A stretch of DNA of 64,000 nucleotides from LMUY01 sp965198895 (GTDB taxonomy: Bacteria > Pseudomonadota > Alphaproteobacteria > Acetobacterales > Acetobacteraceae): contig OZ240676.1 of assembly GCA_965198895.1 (NCBI GenBank), forward strand, positions 4,216,001 to 4,280,000, given 5' to 3'. Each line of letters begins with the position of its first letter. Within the stretch, counting starts at the first letter, position 1. This document shows, one piece after another, positions 35,171-43,555 of the stretch. Both the position numbers and the translations under genes were made by a program. The notes beneath the pieces are model-generated. The model did not search any database. It was not told where the DNA came from and saw only the letters and a list, made by a program, of their open reading frames with translations.

Positions 35171-35318
35171 CCGCAGCCATTCCGCTTGCTACGCAAGTGG
35201 ACCCTTTAGGCTGCTCCGCCCTGGCAAGACGGTAAGCACATGACGTTAGGCAAGCGCCTGGGAGCTAGCTTGACGTGACGGCCCGCTCTACAAGCGGGCA
35301 AACGACGGAGCGTCCGAG

Positions 35319-35627
35319 ATGATCCACATCCTAGCCATGATCACGACCAAGCCGGGCCAGCGCGAGACCGTATTGGAGGCGTTCCGGGCCAATATGCCGG
35401 CGGTTCACGCCGAGGATGGCTGCATCGAATACGGTCCGGCGATCGACGCCCCTGGGATTGGCCCGATCCAGACCAAGCTGGGCGAAGACAGCTTCGTCGT
35501 CATCGAAAAATGGGAGAGCCCGGAAGCCCTGGCTGCGCATGGCAAGTCGGCCCACATGGCTGCCTACGCTGCGAAGACCAAGGAGATGATAGCCAGCCGG
35601 GTCATCCACGTTCTCTCGCCGGCCTGA
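35319..35627 (+). CDS. Antibiotic biosynthesis monooxygenase (ABM) domain protein
   Basis: Small dimeric ferredoxin-fold protein of 102 residues. The pattern IHILAMITTKPGQRETVLEA, EDGCIEYGPAID and FVVIEKWESPEALAAHGKSA, HMAAY is typical of YgiN-like quinol monooxygenases, which act without cofactors or protect against reactive quinols. Purine-rich GGAGCGTCCGAG precedes the ATG. It converges on the NepR-like ORF, with nine bases between stops. Confidence 0.88.
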   Translation: MIHILAMITTKPGQRETVLEAFRANMPAVHAEDGCIEYGPAIDAPGIGPIQTKLGEDSFVVIEKWESPEALAAHGKSAHMAAYAAKTKEMIASRVIHVLSPA

Positions 35628-35636
35628 AACTCAGCC

Positions 35637-35768
35637 TTAGAGATCGTCGAGCAGTCGAAGTAGAGCTTCGGGTACCGGTTCACACAACACGGCCGAGTAT
35701 CGCCGGTTGAGCGACACCTGAACCCAGCGGTTGATTGCTTGCTCGTCCTGTGGGCGCGGTATCTGCAT
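35637..35768 (-). CDS. NepR-like anti-sigma factor (43 residues)
   Basis: Very short ORF with an excellent ribosome binding site (GAGGAG eight bases before the ATG). The product contains VSLNRRYSAVLCEPVPEALL followed by RLLDDL, which matches the conserved core of NepR proteins (a short helix, Tyr, then E-P-V/L-P and a leucine-rich helix). NepR binds and holds the alphaproteobacterial general-stress sigma factor EcfG until phosphorylated PhyR takes it away. No ecfG or phyR gene is nearby, so this would be an orphan or second copy. An EcfG-like promoter lies upstream. The match is by motif only. Confidence 0.6.
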   Translation of the reverse strand: MQIPRPQDEQAINRWVQVSLNRRYSAVLCEPVPEALLRLLDDL

Positions 35769-35806
35769 TGGAGCGCTCCTCGGATCACTGCTATCCATGA
35801 AATGCT

Positions 35807-35831
35807 AAGGCGGCAGCAGATCAGCAGTTCC
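35807..35831 (-). promoter_or_regulatory. EcfG-type promoter candidate for the NepR-like gene
   Basis: On the minus strand GGAAC (35831-35827) is followed after 16 bases by CCTT (35810-35807), one mismatch from the general-stress consensus GGAAC-N16/17-CGTT. It lies about 40 bases before the NepR-like start, a workable distance. NepR genes are commonly under EcfG control, which supports the reading, but a single short motif can arise by chance. Confidence 0.35.
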
Positions 35832-35892
35832 CCGCCCGGGTTGGCGCCGAGAATGTCAACCGCGTGAAGTCGGTAGCATTATCGTGAGACAC

Positions 35893-36714
35893 TCAAGGTG
35901 GTAGGTGCGCCGACGCCAACACCATTCGGGCCAATATGGCACCCAAACAACTGTGAAGTAGTTCGACAGTCTTGAGACGCGCACTTTTCGGCGTTCGTTC
36001 GAGATCGATTTGGCCTTCCCCGGACCAATACCGCATCAAATCGAACCGGTGGAAAAGAACCACGCCGGGCTGCGCCGAGATCTGCTGCATGGTTTGCGCA
36101 TAGGGGTCGAGGTCCGCATTGGCGCGCAGGAACCGGCTGAACTGCGGGTCCACGATCACCAGGTCGGCGCCGGCATCCGCAATAAGGGCGGAGCCATCCG
36201 AAAGTGTCTGGTAGAAAGTCCCGACCGGGATGTTACGGACGGCCTCCACGGTGCCGGTCTGCCAGATCACCATCTGATAGTGATGGGCCGCCAATTCGCT
36301 GCGCAGGATATCCAGCATCTCGGACGCCAGCATCCCACGGCCGCCCTTGACTGTGACGTTGACCTTCAGGCCTGGCACTGCCTGTTCCAGGTCCTTTGCC
36401 ATTTGCATCGGGAAGGCGGCATCGGACGACATCAGGTCGCCATTTCGCGGCCCGTTGCCGAGGCCAAGGGACAGGCCGGTCACCGTTCCGGGCTGCAGCG
36501 ACTCGGTCGGGCTGAACACGGTGGCGGATCCGACCGTCAGTATGCTCAGGGTGCTGTCCGGCTTGAGCATCGCCGCGACCCGAGGGAAGGGGGAGATGTC
36601 GGCGGTGATGTCGTCCGGCGCTGCGCAGGCGTCGGCGGCCCTGGCTGGCACCACGCTGCAGATCAGCAGGCCGGCGAACGCAGCGCGGCGAAGGGCCCGG
36701 AAAGCGGTGTTCAC
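35893..36714 (-). CDS. Periplasmic SGNH-like protein linked to OpgC
   Basis: Exported protein of 273 residues with a signal peptide (VNTAFRALRRAAFAGLLICS, VVPARA). The body has the SGNH-like fold pattern: ILTVGSATVFSP, where the usual GDS is replaced by GSA; KVNVTVKGGRGMLASEMLDI; MVIWQTGTVEAV; and DLVIVDPQFSRF. The catalytic Ser block looks altered. The GTG at 36714 lies 14 bases after the opgC stop and is chosen because it starts the signal peptide. It probably works on the same envelope glucan or glycan as OpgC. Confidence 0.8.
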   Translation of the reverse strand: MNTAFRALRRAAFAGLLICSVVPARAADACAAPDDITADISPFPRVAAMLKPDSTLSILTVGSATVFSPTESLQPGTVTGLSLGLGNGPRNGDLMSSDAAFPMQMAKDLEQAVPGLKVNVTVKGGRGMLASEMLDILRSELAAHHYQMVIWQTGTVEAVRNIPVGTFYQTLSDGSALIADAGADLVIVDPQFSRFLRANADLDPYAQTMQQISAQPGVVLFHRFDLMRYWSGEGQIDLERTPKSARLKTVELLHSCLGAILARMVLASAHLPP

Positions 36715-36728
36715 GGGGTGGAGCGATA

Positions 36729-37862
36729 TCAGGGCGTCACCCCGCCAGCAACCCGCTTCGGAGCCGGCCGGCTCTTCTCGCGATAGTACGCGGCGAGCGC
36801 GCCCACTCCGACCAGTAGCAAGGCGCCTATCACGTTCACGGGGATCTGCACCCACCAGCCATCCTGCTCCTCCATCACGAGCCGCCCCAGGAAGGACAGG
36901 AAAATGCCGGTGCAGAACACCGGCAGGGAATGCTGGCCGCACAACACGAACGGCGCAGCCCAGCGGGACGAGAGCCAACGTGCGGAGGCCGGTACCGTGC
37001 GCGAAACCGTCCAGACCAGGGCGAGGATCGAGATCAGCCGGAACGGATGCAGCCCGCCCTTATCCACCGACATCAGCACCCGAGCGACCCCAGCGGGCAG
37101 GTGGGCCGTGATCTCGGGGTGGGCCCAAACGACATACTGCATCACCAGGCCGAACACGATGGACAGCCCGGCCAAGCCATCGACGGCGTAGCGCACCTTG
37201 CGGCTCGGCGTGTCGCCCGGGGCGTAGGCCATGATCGCCCCAAGGATGAACAACAACTGCCAGGTCAGCGGGTTGAAGTACCAGCCGTCCCCCGTCATGG
37301 ACGGCAGGTTCAGCCCGTAGATCCGCGCGATGGCGTAGAGCGCAAACGACAGCGCGGCCAGGACATGCGGCCACCGCAGCAGTGGCAGAACCACGACGAA
37401 CAGCAGCAACAGCGCCACATACATCGGCAAGATGTCGAGATAGGCGGGCTGGAAGTGCAGCAGCAGTGCTTGCATCATCGCGTGGTAGGGTTCCTCCCCC
37501 AGCACATCCAGGTGGATTTCGTCCAAGTAGTCGGCCCGGTCGAGCGTGGTCGCTGAGTACGAGACCTGGGCGGCGAACACCACGAACAGGAATATGTGGG
37601 CGACATACAGAGTCCACGCCCGCTTGGCCACGTCGGCTCCGGCGTAGACCCAGCCGTTGCGGTCCATCGAGCGGCCATAGGCGAGCCCCGCGCCATAGCC
37701 GGCGAGCAGCACAAACACCTCGGCCGAATCGCACAGGGCAAAGTTGCGCAGGCTGAACTGGGCGATCCAATCGTCCGGGATGTGGTCGGTGAAGATCCAC
37801 CACAAAGCCAGGCCGCGGAAGAAATCCACCCGCATGTCGCGGCCAGCACGTATCAACTGCAT
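36729..37862 (-). CDS. opgC: OpgC-family membrane acyltransferase (glucan succinylation)
   Basis: Multi-pass inner-membrane protein of 377 residues with about ten hydrophobic segments. The N-terminus DMRVDFFRGLALWWIFTDHI is the OpgC hallmark, with FVLLAGYGAGLAYGR next. In relatives it adds succinyl groups to osmoregulated periplasmic glucans. The ATG at 37862 has GGGAGG six bases upstream. It is followed by the SGNH-like gene in the same operon. No opgG/opgH glucan synthesis genes are in the window. Confidence 0.9.
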   Translation of the reverse strand: MQLIRAGRDMRVDFFRGLALWWIFTDHIPDDWIAQFSLRNFALCDSAEVFVLLAGYGAGLAYGRSMDRNGWVYAGADVAKRAWTLYVAHIFLFVVFAAQVSYSATTLDRADYLDEIHLDVLGEEPYHAMMQALLLHFQPAYLDILPMYVALLLLFVVVLPLLRWPHVLAALSFALYAIARIYGLNLPSMTGDGWYFNPLTWQLLFILGAIMAYAPGDTPSRKVRYAVDGLAGLSIVFGLVMQYVVWAHPEITAHLPAGVARVLMSVDKGGLHPFRLISILALVWTVSRTVPASARWLSSRWAAPFVLCGQHSLPVFCTGIFLSFLGRLVMEEQDGWWVQIPVNVIGALLLVGVGALAAYYREKSRPAPKRVAGGVTP

Positions 37863-37932
37863 GCTGCCTCCCCCGCCTCGACTGGCCTGAGATATGGCCG
37901 ATGGCATCCAAGACGCAAGCGAGGCGATACTT

Positions 37933-37974
37933 TGTCACAGCCTGGTTGTCACAGGCTGGTCGTCACAGGGTGGC
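37933..37974. repeat. Three 14-bp tandem repeats at the flhG stop
   Basis: TGTCACAGCCTGGT, TGTCACAGGCTGGT and CGTCACAGGGTGGC follow one another, and the last overlaps the flhG stop codon at 37963-37965. The purpose is unknown; it may be a simple local duplication. Confidence 0.6.
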
Positions 37975-38736
37975 TGCCAGCCGTTCGACGTCCTGCGCCG
38001 CCGCGGCGTTGGGGTGGCGCACCTGGATCAGCACCTGGCGGCGGATCGCGTCCCGCACGTGGTCGTCGCGCCGGATGATCCCGGCCAGCGGCGGCTTGTA
38101 ACCGAGGAAGGTGGAACTGGCACGGGCAAGGGTTGCGTAGGTGCGCTCGCCGGCGGCAGCCGTGCTGGCCTGGTTGACCACGATCCGCACGTCGCCGCCG
38201 GGCCGGTCCACCTCGGCCAGCTTCAGCACGGCATAGGCATCGGTGAGGCTGGTCGGCTCCTCGGTCGCGACCACCAGCAGCGTGTTCGCCACCGTCGCCA
38301 TCCGCCGTACCGCGCGGTCCAGCCCGGCACCCAGATCGATCACGATGTCGCTGACCGAGGTTTCGGTCGCCAGCAGGGTGAGCAGACGCTCGAGCGCCTC
38401 CGGTTCCAGTGTGGCCAGCGCGCCGGAGCCGGATCGGCCGGCCAGCACGGTGAACCCGCCGGCCGGGTAGGGCACGGCGCTGTCCACGACGCTGCGCGTC
38501 CCGGCGATGACGGCCATCAGGTCGTGCTCCGGCATCAGCCCGAGCTGGATGTCGACGTTGGCCAGGCCGAGATCGCCGTCGAACAGCATCACGCTGCGTC
38601 CTGTCTGCACGAGCGCGCGCGACAAGGTCGTCGCCAGCCAGGTCTTGCCGACCCCGCCCTTGCCGGAGGCGATGGCCAGCAGCCGCGGACGCGGATACGG
38701 GGTGGGAGGCGGCGCCGAAGCGACGGATTTGCTCAA
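37963..38736 (-). CDS. flhG: FlhG/FleN-like MinD-family ATPase
   Basis: Deviant-Walker P-loop ATPase of 257 residues that in flagellated bacteria sets flagellar number together with FlhF. The motif is LAIASGKGGVGKTWLATTLS, followed by LFDGDLGLANVDIQLGL, which is characteristic of FlhG rather than MinD or ParA. The TTG start overlaps the flhF stop (TTGA) with CCGGAG upstream. A proline-rich N-terminal tail precedes the ATPase domain. Confidence 0.88.
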   Translation of the reverse strand: MSKSVASAPPPTPYPRPRLLAIASGKGGVGKTWLATTLSRALVQTGRSVMLFDGDLGLANVDIQLGLMPEHDLMAVIAGTRSVVDSAVPYPAGGFTVLAGRSGSGALATLEPEALERLLTLLATETSVSDIVIDLGAGLDRAVRRMATVANTLLVVATEEPTSLTDAYAVLKLAEVDRPGGDVRIVVNQASTAAAGERTYATLARASSTFLGYKPPLAGIIRRDDHVRDAIRRQVLIQVRHPNAAAAQDVERLAATL

Positions 38737-39644
38737 TTTCGAATCTCCGGAGACTTGCGGGTGCCCGACGGGCCGTTCCGTTCCAGTCGTTGCGCGAGCA
38801 GCGCCGGGGTGAGCGTGGCCAAGCCGTCCGCGGCGCCGGGGCCGGTGCCGGCCTCCGTCATGGTGAGCTTCCCGCCGGCGGCGGCGGCCAGCACCCCCCC
38901 GAAGCGGCGGGCGAGGTCCAGGCGGGTTGCGACCAGAAGGGTGGCGCCGGCTTCGGCGAACGCCTCCGCCAGTTCGGCCGATTCGCAGGCGTCCAACCCC
39001 GCGGGCAACACGAGGGCGGTCTGCGCATCGGCGGTGGCGGCGAGCCCGGCGATCTCGTCGCGCTGGGATGGGTCGAACGGGTCGGTCCCGGGGGCGTCGA
39101 TCAGCACCGGGCAGCCGGCCTGGCGGCGCAGCATGGCGCGGGCCAGGGTCGCGGGGTGGCTTGCGACGATCAGCGTTAGGCCGAGCAGGCGGGTGAACGC
39201 GGCCAATTGCTCGGTCGCACCCGCCCGCTGGCCGTCCGTTGTGATGACCAGCGGCGACGACCCGCCCATGACCAGGCGGGTCGCCAGCCGCGCGATCGTC
39301 AGTGTCTTGCCGGCGCCGGGCGGGCCGGCAACCATCAGCGGGCGGGGCTTGTCCCCCTCCCAATCGATCTCGCCGAAGCGGAACACCCGCTTGAGCGCCT
39401 GGTCCAGCGACCCGGCGCCGAGCTTGTCCGCAAGCGCCACCGGCACGCCGTGCCAGGCCAGCAGCTTGGTGCGCGCCGGGTCCGGCAGGGCGCTGACGTC
39501 GTCTTCCGGTTCCAGGGCGGCGGTGATCTCCACCCCGTCGGCGACGCGCCGCGTGGCCAGGATCAGGGCATCGGGCCCCAATTCTTCGCGCAGGCGAGCC
39601 ATCGCCTCCGCCATGCCTGGGGCCCGGTAAAGCTTCATCCGCAT
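38733..39644 (-). CDS. flhF: FlhF-like SRP-family GTPase
   Basis: SRP-type GTPase of 303 residues that recruits early flagellar basal-body parts to the pole. It begins MRMKLYRAPGMAEAMARLRE, the usual FlhF start, and has P-loop AGPPGAGKTLTIARLA, then VLIDAPGTDPFD (a variant of the DTAG motif) and VATRLDLARRFG in place of TKLD. At about 300 residues it is shorter than many FlhF proteins because the linker between the B and N domains is reduced. It is paired only with flhG; no other flagellar gene is within the window. Confidence 0.88.
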   Translation of the reverse strand: MRMKLYRAPGMAEAMARLREELGPDALILATRRVADGVEITAALEPEDDVSALPDPARTKLLAWHGVPVALADKLGAGSLDQALKRVFRFGEIDWEGDKPRPLMVAGPPGAGKTLTIARLATRLVMGGSSPLVITTDGQRAGATEQLAAFTRLLGLTLIVASHPATLARAMLRRQAGCPVLIDAPGTDPFDPSQRDEIAGLAATADAQTALVLPAGLDACESAELAEAFAEAGATLLVATRLDLARRFGGVLAAAAGGKLTMTEAGTGPGAADGLATLTPALLAQRLERNGPSGTRKSPEIRN

Positions 39645-39701
39645 GGCAGCATCTTATCGTGCAGCAATTGCCTCGAAGTTAACGGCCGCTAGAGTTCGTC
39701 C

Positions 39702-40409
39702 ATGGCCGACCTGCGCGCGATCCTGTTCGATACTTTTGGCACCGTCGTCGACTGGCGAACGAGCCTGATCACCGACCTGACGGCGTTCGGCGCCGGGCGG
39801 GGGATCGCGGCCGATTGGGCCGGTTTGGTGGACGCATGGCGCGCGGCGTACGCCCCGTCGATGGACCGGGTGCGGCGGGGCGAGTTGCCCTGGACCAAGC
39901 TCGACGACCTGCACCGCGCCTCGCTCGACCGGTTGGTGGCCGAGGCCGGCATCGAGGGGCTGACCGAGGTGGACCGGGTGTATCTGACCATGGGCTGGCA
40001 CCGGCTGCATGCCTGGCCGGATTCGGTGGCGGGGATCGAACGGCTGCACCGCCGCTACATCACCGGGCCGCTGTCCAACGGCGATGTCTCGCTGCTGGTC
40101 GATCTGGCGCGGTTCAACGATTTGCGGTGGGATGTGATCTTCGGCGCCGAGGTGTTCGGCCACTACAAGCCGGATCCGGAAACATATCTGGGGGCGTGCC
40201 GGCTGCTATCGTTGCAGCCGGCCGAAATCATGCTGTGCGCGGCGCATAACTCGGACCTGCTGGCGGCGCAGCGTCACGGGATGCAGACGGCGTTCGTGGC
40301 GCGGCCGACGGAATATGGGCCGTTGCAGGTGCGCGACACCGAAGCGACCGGCGATTGGGACTACGTGGTGGGCAGCATCGAGGAGTTGGCGGACCGGTTA
40401 GGCGTTTGA
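39702..40409 (+). CDS. Haloacid dehalogenase type II (HAD superfamily)
   Basis: HAD hydrolase of 235 residues. The nucleophile Asp10 is in AILFDTFGTVVDWR, motif II is seen in TGPLSNGD, the lysine in HYKPDPETY, and a late CAAHNSDL motif resembles the type II L-2-haloacid dehalogenases. Many relatives dephosphorylate or act on unknown substrates, so the dehalogenase name comes from homology only. It is divergent from flhF, 57 bases apart. Confidence 0.88.
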   Translation: MADLRAILFDTFGTVVDWRTSLITDLTAFGAGRGIAADWAGLVDAWRAAYAPSMDRVRRGELPWTKLDDLHRASLDRLVAEAGIEGLTEVDRVYLTMGWHRLHAWPDSVAGIERLHRRYITGPLSNGDVSLLVDLARFNDLRWDVIFGAEVFGHYKPDPETYLGACRLLSLQPAEIMLCAAHNSDLLAAQRHGMQTAFVARPTEYGPLQVRDTEATGDWDYVVGSIEELADRLGV

Positions 40410-40415
40410 CGTGAT

Positions 40416-40510
40416 TCCTCCCTCTTCCCCCCTGGGTGAGGGCGCTTGGGCAGGGTCGGTGCGGCGACACCCCTCACCCCGGCCCTCTCCCGCAGGGGAG
40501 AGGGAGAAGG
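40416..40510. repeat. CTCTCCCG/CGGGAGAG inverted doublet (copy 3, left arm degenerate)
   Basis: The right hairpin is intact (CCTCACCCCGGCCCTCTCCC, then GCAGGGGAGAGGGAGAAGG). The left arm (CCTCCCTCTTCCCCCCTGGG, TGAGGG) has decayed. It lies between the convergent HAD and glycosyltransferase genes but does not supply their stops. Confidence 0.7.
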
Positions 40511-40511
40511 A

Positions 40512-42128
40512 TTAAGGGGAGAGAGGGAGGCCGGCGGCTTCGCGCATGGCGGCGTCTACCCGGGCGTCGGACATGTTGGCGCCGACATAATCCAACCCGG
40601 CTTGGCTGCACGCCGTGTTGAGCGCCTCGTCGTCGTGTAGCCTTAGGATGACCTCGGCAAGACCTTGCTCGCCGATCCCCACCATCGACTGCAATGTGGC
40701 CGAAAAATCCATGCCCTCGGCGGCGATCGGGGTGCAGGCGCAGGGGAGGCCGGCGGCCAGGCTGTCCAGCACCTTGCCCTTCAGGCCGGCACCGAAATTA
40801 AGCGGCGCGACCGTCAGCCGGATCTCGTCGAACAGGCCGGTCAGGTCGTCGACGAACCCCACCGCGCGCACGCCGGGGGCCACGGCGGCCTGCAAGGCCT
40901 CGGGCATGTTGCTGCCGGCGAGGATGCACTCGATCGCCGGGTTCTGCGCGCGCACCAGCGGCATCACGTCCTGGATCAGCCACCAGGCGGCATCCAGGTT
41001 CGGCGGGTGGGCATAGCTGCCGATGAAGGCGAGGCCGCTGCGCTCCGCCCACGGCCGCAGGGTCGGGCGGGCCTGGATGGACCACGGCACCAGGTGCACC
41101 CGCGCACTCGGCACGTCGCGCTGGATGATCGCCTGCTCGTAGGAGGAATGCGTGATCACACCGTCGACGAACCGCACGGCGGCCATCTCGACGGCGCGCA
41201 CCCGCTTGCTCGCCTCCAGCAGCTCGGGCCGCTCCTCCACCTCGGCTTGGCGGGCGAGGCGCACGTGGTGCAGGTCGGCCACGCTGTAGACGATGCGCGC
41301 GCGGGGCTGGTAGTGGCGGATCAGGGACAAATACCGCGTGTTCGTGCCCCGGTGGATGTAGATCAGCGCGAACCCGCTGTTCTCCCGGCGCAGCACCTCC
41401 TCGACCGAGGCGCACCACGGCGTGCAGCAACAGCGGATCCCCGCCGCTTCCAGCGCCTCGACCGCCGGGCCACCCTTCATGTCCGACGGCGCGAGCACGA
41501 CCTTGAAGCCGAGCCGCTGCAGCGACTGCATGTGCGACAGGATGGCCTGCGACCCGGCGTCGCGATTGGCCACCGGGAGGCTCTCGTCGATCACCAGTGC
41601 GCGCGGGGCCGGATCCGGGTCGGGCGCCGGGCCGCGGCCCGACCAGCGGACGCGGAACTCGCGCGGGGCAGTCGGGTGCGGCTTGTTGCTGGCGACGTCG
41701 GCCCGGCGTTGCAGCAGCCGGTCCGCCTGCTGGGCCAGAAAGGCGGCCCAGCGCTTGAACGTCTCCTCCGACTCGGCGTGGGACAGCAGCTGGACCAGGT
41801 GGTCCTGCAGCGCGTCGTCCAGCTCGGGCGAGGCCGGGATCGCGCGCGGCGTGCCGGGCAGGGGGGCGTCGTCCGCCTCGCGCACCAGCTCGATGCTGTG
41901 CGGCTCGATCGGCGAAATGCCTTCGAGCTTCAGCGCGAAGCCGTACCGCCCGCTGCCGATGCCGGCATTCTCGAGGTCCGACCGATACAGGTTCGCGAGC
42001 ATCCGTGCCGTCACCCGGCCGTCGACCCGGACCAGCAGGCTGACGGGATTGTCGGGATCGTCGGTCTCTTGCACCCAACCCTGCACGCCGTGCCGGTCGA
42101 GCATGTCGATGCCCCCGTTCAGAGGCAT
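40512..42128 (-). CDS. Glycosyltransferase, GT4-like, with N-terminal extra domain
   Basis: Predicted glycosyltransferase of 538 residues. Residues 1 to about 90 form a small beta-rich domain (GVQGWVQETDDPDNPVSLLV) like those attached to surface glycan enzymes. From about residue 190 a GT-B fold follows: ALVIDESLPVANRDAGSQAI, HLVPWSIQ, FIGSYAHPPNLDAAWWLIQD and the nucleotide-sugar segment LNFGAGLKGKVLDSLAAGLP. It probably builds a surface polysaccharide or glycosylates a surface protein. The start may be the second ATG at 42104, which has GGGGG eight bases upstream. It follows tyrS by ten bases. Confidence 0.87.
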   Translation of the reverse strand: MPLNGGIDMLDRHGVQGWVQETDDPDNPVSLLVRVDGRVTARMLANLYRSDLENAGIGSGRYGFALKLEGISPIEPHSIELVREADDAPLPGTPRAIPASPELDDALQDHLVQLLSHAESEETFKRWAAFLAQQADRLLQRRADVASNKPHPTAPREFRVRWSGRGPAPDPDPAPRALVIDESLPVANRDAGSQAILSHMQSLQRLGFKVVLAPSDMKGGPAVEALEAAGIRCCCTPWCASVEEVLRRENSGFALIYIHRGTNTRYLSLIRHYQPRARIVYSVADLHHVRLARQAEVEERPELLEASKRVRAVEMAAVRFVDGVITHSSYEQAIIQRDVPSARVHLVPWSIQARPTLRPWAERSGLAFIGSYAHPPNLDAAWWLIQDVMPLVRAQNPAIECILAGSNMPEALQAAVAPGVRAVGFVDDLTGLFDEIRLTVAPLNFGAGLKGKVLDSLAAGLPCACTPIAAEGMDFSATLQSMVGIGEQGLAEVILRLHDDEALNTACSQAGLDYVGANMSDARVDAAMREAAGLPLSP

Positions 42129-42138
42129 TGAGCGGGTC

Positions 42139-43383
42139 TCATGCGGTCTTCACGAGCCTATGCTGCTTGCGTCCCGCCGACAGCTTGATCGCGCCGTTAC
42201 GCAGATCGGCCGGCGTGACGGTGGCGGCTTCGTCCGTCACCGGCGTGTCGTTCAAACGCGCCCCGCCACCCCGGATGAGCCGCCGCGCATCGCCCAGGCT
42301 GGTGCACAGCCCGCTCTCGGCCAGCAGGCGGAACACCGGTATGCCGGCCGCGAGGTCGGCGGCCGTGACCATGTGGGTGGGCAGCGTGTCCGCGGCGCCA
42401 CCGCCCTCGAAGGTGGTGCGGGCGGTCTCGGCCGCGGCTTCCGCTGCAATGCGGCCGTGCGCCAGCGCCGTGGCCTCGGTGGCGAGCACCTTCTTGGCAT
42501 CGTTCACCTCGGCGCCCCCCAGCGCGCCCAGCCGGTCGATCTCGGCCAAGGGGAGGTCGGTGAACAGGCGCAGGAAACGCCCGACATCGGCGTCCTCGGT
42601 GTTGCGCCAGAACTGCCAGTAATCGTACGGCGACAGCCGGGCCGCCGACAGCCACACCGCGCCGGCGGCGGTCTTGCCCATCTTGGTGCCGGACGCGGTG
42701 GTGATCAGCGGCGTCGTCAGCCCGAACACGGTGCGCGCATCGGTCCGCCGCACCAGGTCCACGCCCGAGACGATGTTGCCCCACTGGTCGGACCCGCCGA
42801 CCTGCAGCACCGCGCCGTAGCGCCGGCCCAGCTCGCGGAAATCGTAGGATTGCAGGATGGAGTAGTTGAACTCGAGGAACGTCAGCCCCTGTTCACGCTC
42901 CAGCCGGGTGCGGACGCTGTCGAAGGCGAGCATGCGGCTGATCGAGAAATGCGGGCCGACGTCACGCAGCAGGTCGATGTAGCCGAGCCGGTCCAGCCAC
43001 TCGGCGTTGTCCAGCATGAGCGCGTCGGCCGGGCCCTCCCCGAAGGTCACGAACGGCTCGATGCAACCGCGGATGCCCAGCTTGTTGGCGGCAATCCGCT
43101 CGTCGTCCAGCATCACGCGGGCCTCGTCGCGGAACGAGGGGTCGCCGATGCGCGACGTGCCCCCGCCCATCAGCGCGATCGGGCGATGGCCGTGGCGCTG
43201 CATCAGCCGCAGCATCATGATCTGCACCAGGCTGCCGACATGCAGGCTGTCCGCCGTGCAGTCGAAGCCGATATACCCGGCGATGCTGCCTGCGGCACAG
43301 GCTTGGTCGAGCGCCTCGGCGTCGGTGCATTGGTTGACGAAGCCGCGGCGCGTGGCTTCGTTCAGGAACTCACTGCTGGGCAT
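42139..43383 (-). CDS. tyrS: Tyrosyl-tRNA synthetase
   Basis: Class I synthetase of 414 residues. GYIGFDCTADSLHVGSLVQI carries the HIGH-like element (HVGS), and KMGKTAAGAVW is the KMSKS-like loop. YDFRELGRRYGAVLQVGGSD is typical of the tyrosine-binding region. The C-terminal S4 RNA-binding domain appears as LGDARRLIRGGGARLNDTPV. As the only obvious housekeeping translation gene here, it supports chromosomal location. It is divergent from the ParA-like gene. Confidence 0.96.
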   Translation of the reverse strand: MPSSEFLNEATRRGFVNQCTDAEALDQACAAGSIAGYIGFDCTADSLHVGSLVQIMMLRLMQRHGHRPIALMGGGTSRIGDPSFRDEARVMLDDERIAANKLGIRGCIEPFVTFGEGPADALMLDNAEWLDRLGYIDLLRDVGPHFSISRMLAFDSVRTRLEREQGLTFLEFNYSILQSYDFRELGRRYGAVLQVGGSDQWGNIVSGVDLVRRTDARTVFGLTTPLITTASGTKMGKTAAGAVWLSAARLSPYDYWQFWRNTEDADVGRFLRLFTDLPLAEIDRLGALGGAEVNDAKKVLATEATALAHGRIAAEAAAETARTTFEGGGAADTLPTHMVTAADLAAGIPVFRLLAESGLCTSLGDARRLIRGGGARLNDTPVTDEAATVTPADLRNGAIKLSAGRKQHRLVKTA

Positions 43384-43444
43384 GGCGCGGGATTGTCTCT
43401 TGTTGGGCGGGTGCGCGAGCTAGCATGTCCGGCTGCGACGCGCA

Positions 43445-43504
43445 CTGGATATCGCATCGCCCACACTGGATATCGCATCGCCCCCCGCTGGATATCGCAT
43501 CGCC
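43445..43504. repeat. Three direct repeats of CTGGATATCGCATCGCC
   Basis: Copies begin at 43445, 43466 and 43488 (spacing 21 and 22 bases, about two helical turns). They sit in the divergent gap between tyrS and the ParA-like gene, about 50 bases before the latter's start. Such spacing suits binding of a protein to one face of the DNA, as in operators or partition-type sites. Confidence 0.75.
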
Positions 43505-43555
43505 CTGTGTTAGAACCACCCAAATTTCCAGCTTTCTGACACTAAGGACTCTGCC

